The translations under genes and the position numbers were made by a program. From Alopecurus myosuroides (taxonomy: Eukaryota > Streptophyta > Magnoliopsida > Poales > Poaceae): 64,000 nt of DNA. Shown in pieces: positions 33,014 to 42,915 of the stretch; position 1 is the stretch's first letter; every line of letters starts with the position of its first letter. The stretch is from contig CM054057.1 of the NCBI GenBank assembly GCA_028641055.1, forward strand, positions 404,726,814 through 404,790,813, read 5' to 3'. The notes beneath the pieces were generated by a model that was given only the letters and a program-made list of their open reading frames with translations, was not told the DNA's origin and searched no databases.

Positions 33014-33744
33014 GCTAAATGTCATTGATTCTAGGAGTTTGACTTGAAGATCTTGTACACACCCCTATAGATGAAACGTGTTCGAGTTTAGGTGTAGGCA
33101 TGGACATAGGGGGAGTGTTATCCTAACACATTGGGTTCTCCCTCCCCCCATTATGCCCAAAGAAAAAATTCATTGTTATCTCTCTTTTTCTAATATTGAA
33201 TTGTGAGCTTCAATGTTGAGTAATGGCAATGCCCCCAAGATATATCTTCGCGGTTGCATACCATGAACTCTTACATGGTGGCCTAGGCCACCACCTCTTC
33301 TTTGAAGAGTTGGTTCTTATTTGAGGGTTTTGGCATTTTTCGGATGATATACTCAAATTTGATTTCCAAATGGTTTCTCGACTTTCTTGAGTATAAGATC
33401 CCCTTCCTGATTTTGTTTTTACCTTTCCTTGCCAAAACCCACCTTTTAGACAAGTTTTTATTGATTCTTGCATTTCATGTCCTTTTGGGGAAGTTTTTCT
33501 GGCATAGGTGCGGAGACTCCGGTCTGCCACATCGGAGACTCCGGCCAGTCCGGAGACTCCGGTGTGGGTTCCGCAGTATAAAAACTGGGGGCTGAGGGAA
33601 GTTAGGGTTTCATTCCCCACTTCCCCCACGCCCCATTACCTTGCTGCGCCACCGCCGTCGCCAGGAGCACCTCCCCGGCCGTTTCCCACCGCCGGGAACC
33701 GCCTTCCACGCCTCCCCTTGCCTCTCCCATCTGAGAGAGGCACA
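33014..33744 (+). promoter_or_regulatory. Copia B spacer between pol and ORF2; candidate internal promoter
   Basis: Noncoding. It holds a PPT-like AGGGGGAG at 33108-33115, a block shared with Copia A (ACATGGTGGC…GGCCACC, about 33274), then three CGGAGACTCCGG repeats (about 33509-33565), a TATA box (33577-33584) and a C-rich leader to the ORF2 ATG at 33745. The arrangement repeats, in miniature, the LTR order of CCGGAG palindromes followed by TATA. Confidence 0.6.
33577..33584 (+). promoter_or_regulatory. TATA box upstream of ORF2
   Basis: TATAAAAA, 161 bp before the ORF2 ATG and 12-25 bp after the last CGGAGACTCCGG repeat. It is positioned to drive a separate ORF2 transcript; the function is inferred. 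Confidence 0.6.
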
Positions 33745-35464
33745 ATGACCGGCCAGGGTGACAAGGGTACACCATCTCCTCTTCTCATTTGATTGTTTTT
33801 CTTCTAGATCTAAGGTCTAGGCTTTTTTTTAGGAGAAACTGTACCTACTGTTGGTAGCATCACCCTAGCCAGTTGAACCATTTTAGAAACTGATAGAATC
33901 ATCTTTGGAACCAGTTGTGTTAGATCCATATTCACTGTTGACGCCCAGTCTGGAGACTCCGGTGTGCCAGGTCGGAGACTCCGGTGTGAATCTCCCAGAA
34001 CTGTTTCTAAATGTTTCTGTTTTGTTTTTGCACTTTTATTGGACATGTATGCTCATTTGGTTTTGTCTCTGTTGTTGTGTTTCTGTTCTTTGTGTGTGCT
34101 TTCAGGAAAAAGGGTGAAGTCAAAGACCTCAAATCCCAACAAGCGTGCCTACCGTGCTCACTCCCGCAACTATCTTGTCACTGATGAAGACTCAGGTATA
34201 ATTGGTCAGAAGAACACCTTTGAGACTGAGAGGCGTCGGAAAGAGAAGCATGAGGCTACGCAGAGGGGTGAACTGGTGAAGAAGGCCAAGTATGACAGGA
34301 TCACCTCTGTGGTCTCCCTGAGCAAGAAGGAGTACATGATTATGCGGGCTCGTCCTTTCTTCACCATGGCCCGCACTGCTGAGACTTCTCATTATTGGAG
34401 GAGGGAGTCTGAGTTGATCATGCTTGAGATCTACTTCCAGTTCAGGCAGCCTGTATGTCCCCAGAAAGTTCTAGACTTAGAGGCTCCCGGCAGTTCTCAG
34501 TACTTTGAGGAGGCTATCTGGATCACGAAGAAACTAGGTCTTGAGCATCTTGTTGGCATTCAGCAGAACTACAATGCCTCTATCATTCAGTAGTTCTTTG
34601 CCACTGTCACTTATGGTGAAAATGATGATGTTACCTTGAAGTGGATGTCTGGGTCTGTTGAGTGTGAGTCCTCTTTGAGACGTTTTGCTGAGCTTCTTGA
34701 TTACCTTTGGGGAGAAGGGAGTGGCCACCGCATGCACGTTCACGGAGTGGCTTATGACAAGAAGCGCATGGCTCCGATGTATGAGAAGCTTTCCAGCACC
34801 AGCACTGCTAAGGATCTCAGGAGGGTTTACAACATCTGTCTTTGCCTCTTTTGCTGCAACATTGCTCCCAAGGCCGGGAATGTAGATGCTATTCGTGGTG
34901 GCCTTGTGAACCTTCTCTACCAGGCCTTCCAGTGTCACCTTGCTGGCCCTGATGGAGAGGGTTTCGAGATTGATGTTATGCACTTCATCAAGGAGGAAAT
35001 ATACTCAGCTATGATCGAGATCAAGAAAGTGCCCGTGTATGCTCCTTATGTGATGATACTCATCCTTGATCAGTTTCCTGGCTTGGCTACCGAGACTGAG
35101 CACCCAGTGGGTTCTCTCCAGATTCTGTCCTCTCACCTTCCTGATGGTGACACACCCATGGGGGACGCTGATGCGCCTCCTCGCTCTAGGAGGAAGAATG
35201 CTGACCCTCCCACTCGCCGCTCTAGCAGGGAGGAGACTCAGGATGAGGTGAAGAAGCTTACTTGGTTCGAGCGCAACATTTTGTGCATGACTGTCGCAGT
35301 GCACAAGGAGAACCATGTGGCCTATAAGGATAGGCGTGAGCTGAAGAAGATGATCTCCAAGCTGCATGACCACGCTGGACTTGGAGCCACTCCTCCTATG
35401 GGTATCCCTCCCACTGCTCCACCCACTCCTCCCACCGCTTCTGTGACTATGTCATATGAGGAGT
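33745..35464 (+). pseudogene. Copia B ORF2, 5' part up to the nested insertion
   Basis: Exon 1 is 33745-33766 (ATG, seven codons plus one base). The intron is 33767-34105 (GTACAC…TGCTTTCAG) and exon 2 runs from 34106. The intron itself contains two CGGAGACTCCGG repeats (about 33952-33988). After splicing, the frame continues through a basic region (SKTSNPNKRAYRAH) and a globular part to a nonsense TAG at 34591-34593. It continues in the same frame through WMSGSVECESSLRRF, AGNVDAIRGGLVNLL and a Pro/Thr-rich linker to the insertion point. The Copia A counterpart has a matching FLATV block at the nonsense site, so a sense codon was lost. No signal peptide or membrane segment is visible. The rest is at 59248-59499. 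Confidence 0.72.
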
Positions 35465-35469
35465 GGAAC
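35465..35469 (+). repeat. Target site duplication of the nested gypsy block (left)
   Basis: GGAAC directly before the first TGTAACATCC; an identical GGAAC follows the last LTR at 59243-59247. Reading frame of ORF2 resumes across one copy. Confidence 0.95.
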
Positions 35470-36341
35470 TGTAACATCCTGATTTTTGGAAAACTCAAAA
35501 ATCACAAAAATTTGAAACTTTTGTTTTCAGGTCAATACAAGTCACCAAAAACAAATAAAACTCAAATACAAATGAAATATTAGGTCCTATACCAAGTATA
35601 TTGGAATTGGAAGCCCAGTTATGCCCTTGTTCCTTAAACCCTAAAACCATATTCAAAAATAAGTTTCTTTAAATAAAGGGAATATCTCTTTACTAGCAAA
35701 CCTTTACCTAAAATGTTTACAACTCCAATATGACTTTGAAGACAGTTTATGGCAACAAAAAAATCAAAGATTTATAACCCTTAATAAAGTCTAAGCCTAA
35801 AAAAACATTTGATAAGAGTAAAATATTTAATAATAACTTTTAATTGTTATTCCAAAATTTAAACATAAAGGTGTGAAAAAATGCATTGCTGTGAAAATAA
35901 CATAAAAGAGGGCATTGAAAACAATATTATGACTTGAGGTTTTATTCTAAATTTTATTAAGCCACTTTAATGATTATTACTTTTTCTAGTTGCTATTAAT
36001 AAATCACTTATATCTTAAAATTATAAAATATGAAAATAAGTGCTAATGATCTTCAAAAATAATATTACACTAATAGTATGTCACTGAAATTTAATTTGAC
36101 CAATATTCATATTTTATAATTTTCTAAATTAAAAATGACATTAAGTACTATTAAGGAATTATTTCAATTTTCAAAAATTCAATAATAAAAATATGTTGAA
36201 GTGTTTACAAAAATGATATTGTTTGAAAGGCATTAAAATTACAGGATTTTAGAAATTTATGTGACCTTATTTGGATTAATAAAACAGAAGTTATTAACAT
36301 TTTATCAAAAATAGAAAAGAAAAGAAAAAGAAAAGAAAAAG

Positions 36342-36473
36342 TGACGTCATCGATGACATCATGTCATCCCCTTCCTCTCGCCAGAAATCACGCCCGTGAC
36401 AGATGAATTGTAACCCCGCTGATTCCTCGCGATTGAATGCTCGAATCAATGCGTTGGTCTCTTCCCTATATAG
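36342..36473 (+). promoter_or_regulatory. LTR1 core promoter: TGACGTCA palindrome and TATA box
   Basis: TGACGTCATCGATGACATCA at 36342-36361 has one mismatch to the perfect palindrome in the other LTRs. TATATAG is at 36467-36473. TGACGTCA is a classic bZIP (TGA/CREB-type) binding core. Confidence 0.6.
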
Positions 36474-38825
36474 CCCCGGTTTGCATCTCCATTTTCCCTC
36501 TCACCCCTCTCCTTTTTATGCCCGTAGACCACCGCAATAGTTCGCCGGAGACAGAAACTTCCGCCGCCGTGTTTGCTCGATCCCGACGAAGGTAGGAAGC
36601 GATGGCCGCCCCTTTTTGGTCCATTAGATTCCCCACTGTCTGGCGCTTCTTATAAGACCTTTCTCTCAATTTTTGTCGCAGCAAAAGACGAGTTGGGAGC
36701 TCGCCGGTGTCGTAACCCACACGGCCATCCAGGGATCTCCTCGCCGCCATTATTTTTGAGCCCGTGGAGCCTCCTCGTGCTCACCATCGTTCCCGTCGTG
36801 CTTCACCGAGCCTCCCGGTGCCCTCACCTAGCCTCGGAAGCCACTGGAGCGTCGCCGCCGTCCGCGCCCTCAACGCCGGCCACCGCACACCCATTTCCGG
36901 CGACCTCCCGCGCCGCCAGGTAAACCCTAGACCCCGTGCGCCGTTAGATTTGATCTGGACGGCCCCCGTTAAACCACTTACCGAAAGGGTATCGACGAAT
37001 AGGATTGCGCCAAGTCAGCAGCGCGCCGATTTGCTATCCGCCGCTCGGCGCAGCACGTAAATGGCCCAGGCCCACTCCCTGTCTAACATGTGCTAACTTG
37101 GACTTTTTAAAATGAGCACAACATGTGGAAACTTTTAGTCCTGTTAAAATTCAAATTTGAAAAACTTAAATTGGTTCAAATTAAAATATGCTTGTTTGAT
37201 GAATTTTGGCATAATTCAAATTCTACAAATCCAAAAATTGCAAATAAAATATATTTGGAAATCTTAGGATGTGTACTTTTATACCCTCTGTCCCAAGATA
37301 ATTTTTTGATCAAAGTAAAATTGAATTTAGAATTAAGTGGACTATTTGAGTATTTTTGACATAGATTTAATTCTATAAATAATTAAATTATGGTTCCTTA
37401 ACCAAAATTGCTCCATTGGGTAACCTTGAATCAGAGAAATTAGTGCCTAACCATTTTGGACACCCTTGGACCAATGGCCATGTGTTTTTGACCAAAAACC
37501 CAACATAGTGATACATCCATTTTCACCATGTCTTAGAAATTGTTTCCATCTATTCTTTGATGTTATGGCTATTTGGAGCCAAGACCAAGTCCTTATAATG
37601 TGTCAATCACATATAGTACGAAGTAGTGAACTTTAGTTTTCTATCTACTTCTCCACTCCCCTTTCATGCTTCAAGAAATCATCAAGTTAGCAAAATGGAG
37701 ATAAGACTCAAGCACAAGAAGAAAACTTCATTTTCAACTTGGTGGCAACATGAAGAGCTACAAGGAAGATCAATGAAGAAGTTTTGAAGAAAAGATTTGG
37801 ACTCAACAACTAGAAGCAACTCAATGAAGTACAAGTGTATGAAGAAATGAAGAAGAAGACATCTTCCTCTCTCTTTCTATTTTTCTTATTTCTTTCTTTC
37901 CAAATAGTACTTAGTGATATTTTGTGCCCCCTACCTTGGACCAACTAGTGATAAGCCATGAAGAATTTATCAATACCAAGAGAAGAATCCATCCAAGTAA
38001 CAAGTCTACAATAGAAGCATGAAGATGATCTTCAAGAAGACAAGCATGTGAAGACTTTGAGCAATCCACACAAATTGAAGAATAACAAGTGTTTTTGTCC
38101 AACCATAGACCCAAAATGGAAAATACCAATACTTATCTTGTTATATCTATTGCTATGAAGTTAGTTGAACCTAGACCTACCTTAACACAAAATGGAAAGA
38201 CTAACTTAGATCACTCAAATGTTTTGATGAAAACAACTAAGTGTTACACTTTGTTGTGTGTTACTTTAGTTGAAATATTGAGATCACCTTGGTGAACTCT
38301 TGGAACTTCCTTGACAAGTATGACCAATTGAGTTTGAATATTTCAAACCCAAGTCTTTACCAACTATAGTCCCTTCTGGAAGACCTTGACCAAATCACAA
38401 TAGTTTCCTTAGCAAACTAAATTATTGTGATTAACATAAAACCCTTCTGACTAAGTGTGTTGATTGTTATTCTTTGTTTTCTTGTTGTTTGTGAATGTTG
38501 TTTATTTTTATTTGTTTGACTTGTCCAAATTGTACAAAGAGAAACTATCTAGTGGTGAAGAGAGTGTACCTCTACACGAACTTTAACAAGTCAAGTGGCA
38601 CGCTTCATAAACTTCCTAAGATTTAATATGCATTAGTGTTTCACAAAATTGCATGGTTAGGATTTTTGTTAAACAATGCTATGCAAACCAAGTAGAGATA
38701 GTTACCTGTTATCTTGATCCTAGTAGATACCAAAGTGGAATTGTTTGCTTAGCCATGCTTGTAGACTAAGTTGGATATTATTCCAATGATGATTGTTATA
38801 TGAGAGATGTATTATTTTTACTTGG

Positions 38826-39207
38826 CAAGGGAGATAGACCTGAATTTCCCATGGAGATAGACAATTACTTGGCACTCGAGATAGTCCAGCATAGCCACTG
38901 GAGATAGACCAGCACCACCTTTGGGGATAGACCATTGGTGTTTCAAGGCAAAGGAGAAAGACCTGCCTCTGGAGATAGACCAGCATCACCTTTGGAGATA
39001 GACCATTTGTGTTACAAGGGAAAGGAGAAAGACCTGCCACTGGAGATAGACCAGCACCACCTTTGGAGATAGACCATTGGTGTGACATGGCAAAGGAGAA
39101 AGACCTGCCACTGGAGATAGACCAGCACAACCTTTGGAGATAGACCATTGGTGTTATAAGGCTCTGGAGATAGACCAGTATAGCCTATGGAGATAGACCT
39201 TTATTGT
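38826..39207 (+). repeat. GGAGATAGACC minisatellite in LTR1
   Basis: About 17 copies of GGAGA(T/A)AGACC spaced 18-30 bp, organised in a higher-order unit of about 63 bp (…CTGGAGATAGACCAGCAC, CACCTTTGGAGATAGACC, …AAAGGAGAAAGACCTGCC…) repeated about three times. Present in all four LTRs. Confidence 0.85.
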
Positions 39208-39758
39208 TGTAAGACCTTGGAACCAAATTCTTCATAGTTCACTTAATTGTACCTGTGAACCACTTTAGATGAAAAGTGTTTTACAAAAGGTTAGGATAAA
39301 ACTAGCTTTTTGCAAAATCTAGCCTTGAACTCCACTTAGCCAAATAAGCATGTAGAAGATAGAAATTTACAACAAATCCACCATAGTGTCATTTGCCAAT
39401 ACATTAAATTGTATTGACCCCTTGTGGCTGCATATTCCATCCTGCAGATAATCTGAAGACGAGTGAAGATTTCGTTTAGGATCTCGAGACTATCGCCAAC
39501 ATGTTTTGCCTATGGCACATGAAGAAGATGGGATCAATGTTGTTCTATGTTTTCCGCTGTATTTTTTTGTTTTCTGCTAGTCTTCTAAGACTATGCAAGT
39601 TGTAATCCTATTTTGTAAAAACTGGATCATGCGATGTAATAGAATTTGATGCATTTGCATGATATTTCATTTTGTACTGTGGTGCTAGCAATTGATCCAG
39701 GGACTAGCACAATAACACAGGTGTCCTTACATTATTTAAATGTGGGAACGCTACAAAA

Positions 39759-39770
39759 TGGTATGAGAGC
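39759..39770 (+). other. Primer binding site, unit 1
   Basis: TGGTATGAGAGC, one mismatch to the tRNA-Met complement TGGTATCAGAGC, three bases after LTR1. The same variant is at 46334-46345 and 52912-52923, so it is ancestral to the block. Confidence 0.8.
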
Positions 39771-40339
39771 ATTGTGTTGCCTATAGGATTCGAGACCCTA
39801 AGTTTGGAAAAGACCCTAGGTTTAAAATTTACTATGTTCAAACTTTCTAGAAACAAAACAATCATCTTAATTCTTCTCATATCATCTCATCTATTATTCA
39901 CCTTCAAAATTTTATAGATGACCTACCTCTTCAATACCATCAAGAGAGAAATGTTTATGACCCTACATGAAGTGCAAGAATTATTTTCACCACATGAAGA
40001 CCTACACTCAAGATTTTAATGAAGAACTTGAAGAAAGACTTATACTTCGCAACAATCAAGAACATCTCAAGACATTGAGAGAAGAATTTGAAGACCTCAA
40101 GAAGATATAGATGAGACCACCAATCTAATTACTTTGTTAGAACAACGTTAACGTGTTAGTGTATTGATCATACCAATGAGTGTGGTATGACAATATTAGT
40201 TTGTTTTCTAAAAACCATGTTGTTTGGTGTTTGTTATGTGTTGATTGCAAGATGAGTTCCCTTGATATGCTCTGTTGGGAAAGGAACCTTCCTTAGATAT
40301 TTCTGAACTATACTCATCCATCCTAACCCCCCCACACAG

Positions 40340-41421
40340 ATGCCTCCTCGTCGTGACCCCGACAACAACAACAACAACAACAATGATGTGGTGCAGCAGA
40401 TGATGACTGCTCAAGCTCAGCTTATGCAAGTGATGACTCAGTTTATTGCAATTGCCAACTATAACAAAAACGCAGACCCCCAGTGGATAGACTTGCTAGA
40501 TTCCTAAGACTTAGGCCCTCTAAGTTCTCCTATTCGTCCTAGCCAATTGTGGCAGACGACTGGCTCCGCACTATTAACAAGGACTTAGTGACTTGTGAGT
40601 GCACTGAAGCTGAGAAGGTGAGATTTGCTGCTCATCTGCTCGAAGGACCAGCAACATTATGGTGGGAGACTTATCAAGTTACCCATCCTTTGGAAGGAAT
40701 GACATGGGATACCTTCAAAGAGGGATTTCGCAATGCTCACATTTCCTCCGGTGTAATGAAACTGAAGAAAGATGAGTTCCGAAGCATGAAGCAGGGAGAT
40801 AGAACATTGAAGGAATACATAGATGACTTCAGCTCACTCTCAAGGTATGCACATGAGGATATTGACACTAATGCTAAGAGGAAGGAGAAATTTATCAACG
40901 GACTGAGTGGTGAAATGAAGATACCACTGTCAGTGGCATATGCTCCAAACTATCAAGCCCTACTTGATCAAGCTATCACTCTTGACAACAATCTGAGGAA
41001 GGAAGAAAGCAAGAAGAGGAAGTATAGTGCCATCAAATATCACTGTGAAGAAAATGGTGGACATAGCCCTCACAAGCATGGGAATCATCACAACAATGGG
41101 AGTGGCCACAATCACCAAGGCCATAACCGCAAGGGTGGATACAAAGGAAACTATGGACGTCACATAAACAATAAAGAGCGCAATGGAAATGGATATGGTA
41201 ATGGACAACACCGTAACAAAGGAAAGAAAGATCTTAGTCAAGTGGTGTGCTTCAATTGCAGAAAGGCGGGACATTATGCAAGTGACTGTCCCGAGAGAAG
41301 GAATGAGCATAACCAATCAGTCGAGAAGGATATTAGCCAAGTGGAGTGTTTCATGTGTAAGAAATCAGGACATTATGTTAAAGACTGCCCAAGTGGAGGT
41401 CATTCTGCAAGTGAGCCTTGA
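40340..41421 (+). pseudogene. Gag of unit 1 (gypsy type)
   Basis: ATG 40340 (MPPRRDP then a poly-Asn run). A C run one base shorter than in the other units (40477-40481) shifts the frame. TAG at 40540-40542 then lies in the frame of the main part, which is open from there to TGA 41419-41421. The Retrotrans_gag domain spans ADDWLRTINKDL, VRFAAHLLEGPATLWWETY, TWDTFKEGF, MKQGDRTLKEYIDDF and RKEKFINGL. Two zinc knuckles follow: CFNCRKAGHYASDC (41248-41289) and CFMCKKSGHYVKDC (41347-41388). A His/Asn/Gly-rich linker lies before them. This is the only unit with an unbroken capsid-to-knuckle frame. No protease or RT is present in the internal region. Confidence 0.88.
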
Positions 41422-41890
41422 CAACCGAATGCAGCCACCACTGAATAGAGACCAAATTCTCACTTAAGAGTGTCTAACACGCAATAAATCTTATAAGTGT
41501 TATTCGGGAAATAAATGTTTCTTAGAAGTTTCTTCCAATGTAATAAACTACAAAGAGTGGTTGAGAAATGTGTTCCCTTTTAAATAAAATGAGATCATGT
41601 TGTGAAATCCTCTCAACTTGGCATTTTGATTGACCCAAAGAGTGACCCCTTAGGGTCAAAGGTACTTTAACATACCTATGTTGGTCTACATCTCTATCAT
41701 GAAGGAAAGTTCTACTTAAGCCAATATGGAATCAAGCAACACTTCAATCTAAAGAAAATAGACTACCCCCAAAAGTTTCTTTTAAGGGTGGTAGCCCACC
41801 CAGTTGTTTTGGAAACCCACTTACCAAACCTAATCTTTCTTTCTAGACTTCCCAAATATCAGGACGAGATTTCTTTTAAGGGTGGTAGTC
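41422..41890 (+). other. Unit 1 3' internal region and polypurine tract
   Basis: Noncoding sequence between gag and LTR2; pol is absent. It ends …TTCTTTTAAGGGTGGTAGTC immediately before TGTAACATCC. AAGGGTGGTAG serves as the putative PPT and also occurs about 90 bp upstream (AAGGGTGGTAGCCC). The same region is in units 2 and 3. Confidence 0.65.
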
Positions 41891-42783
41891 TGTAACATCC
41901 CTGATTTTTGGAAAACTCAAAAATCACAAAAATTTGAAACTTTTGTTTTCAGGTCAATACAAGTCACCAAAAACAAATAAAACTCAAATACAAATGAAAT
42001 ATTAGGTCCTATACCACGTATATTGGAATTGGAAGCCCAGTTATGCCCTTGTTCCTTAAATCCTAAAACCATATTCAAAAATAAGTTTCTTTAAATAAAG
42101 GGAATATCTTTTTACTTGCAAACATTTACCTAAAATGTTTACAACTCCAATATGACTTTGAAGATAGTTTATGGCAACAAAAAAATCAAAGATTTATAAC
42201 CCTTAATAAAGTCTAAGCCTAAAAAAACATTTGATAAGAGTAAAATATTTAATAATAACTTTTAATTGTTATTCCAAAATTTAAACATAAAGGTGTGAAA
42301 AAAATGCATTGCTGTGAAAATAACATAAAAGAGGGCTTTGAAAACAATATTATGACTTGAGGTTTTATTCTAAATTTTATTAAGCCACTTTAATGATTAT
42401 TACTTTTTCTATTTTAAAAAAATGGCATTAGTTGCTATTAATAAATCACCTATATCTTAAAATTATAAAATATGAAAATAAGTGCTAATGATCTTCAAAA
42501 ATAATATTACACTAATAGTATGTCACTGAAATTTAATTTGACCAATATTCATATTTTATAATTTTCTAAATTAAAAATGACATTAAGTACTATTAAGGAA
42601 TTATTTCAATTTTCAAAAATTCAATAATAAAAATATGTTGAACTGTTTACAAAAATGATATTGTTTGAAAGGCATTAATATTACAGGATTTTAGAAATTT
42701 ATTTGACCTTATTTGGATTAATAAAACAGAAGTTATTAACATTTTATCAAAAACAGAAAAGAAAAGAAAAAGAAAAGAAAAAG

Positions 42784-42915
42784 TGACGTCATCGATGACG
42801 TCATGTCATCCCCTTCCTCTCGCCAGAAATCACGCCCGTGACAGATGAATTGTAACCCCGCTGATTCCTCGCGATTGAATGCTCGAATCAATGCATTGGT
42901 CTCTTCCCTATATAG
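42784..42915 (+). promoter_or_regulatory. LTR2 core promoter: perfect TGACGTCA palindrome and TATA box
   Basis: TGACGTCATCGATGACGTCA is a perfect 20-bp palindrome carrying two TGACGTCA sites. TATATAG starts 105 bp downstream of its end. Confidence 0.65.

Larger units (their letters stand above)
35470..39755 (+). repeat. LTR1 of the tandem gypsy block
   Basis: 4286 bp. It is the most divergent of the four: it lacks about 19 bp near 35990 and about 130 bp near 37085-37100 present in LTR2-LTR4, and has many private substitutions. It has a TATA box at 36467-36473 and a minisatellite at 38826-39207. Open frames inside are not conserved as genes. Confidence 0.93.

Noticed and set aside
37123..37359. 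Short open frame in LTR1 conserved in the other LTRs
   Set aside because: Conservation follows from LTR identity; the sequence is AT-rich, has no domain and lacks a supported start.
40208..40429. Minus-strand frame with a valine run near gag
   Set aside because: Antisense of the GACAACAACAAC repeat coding for poly-Asn in gag.
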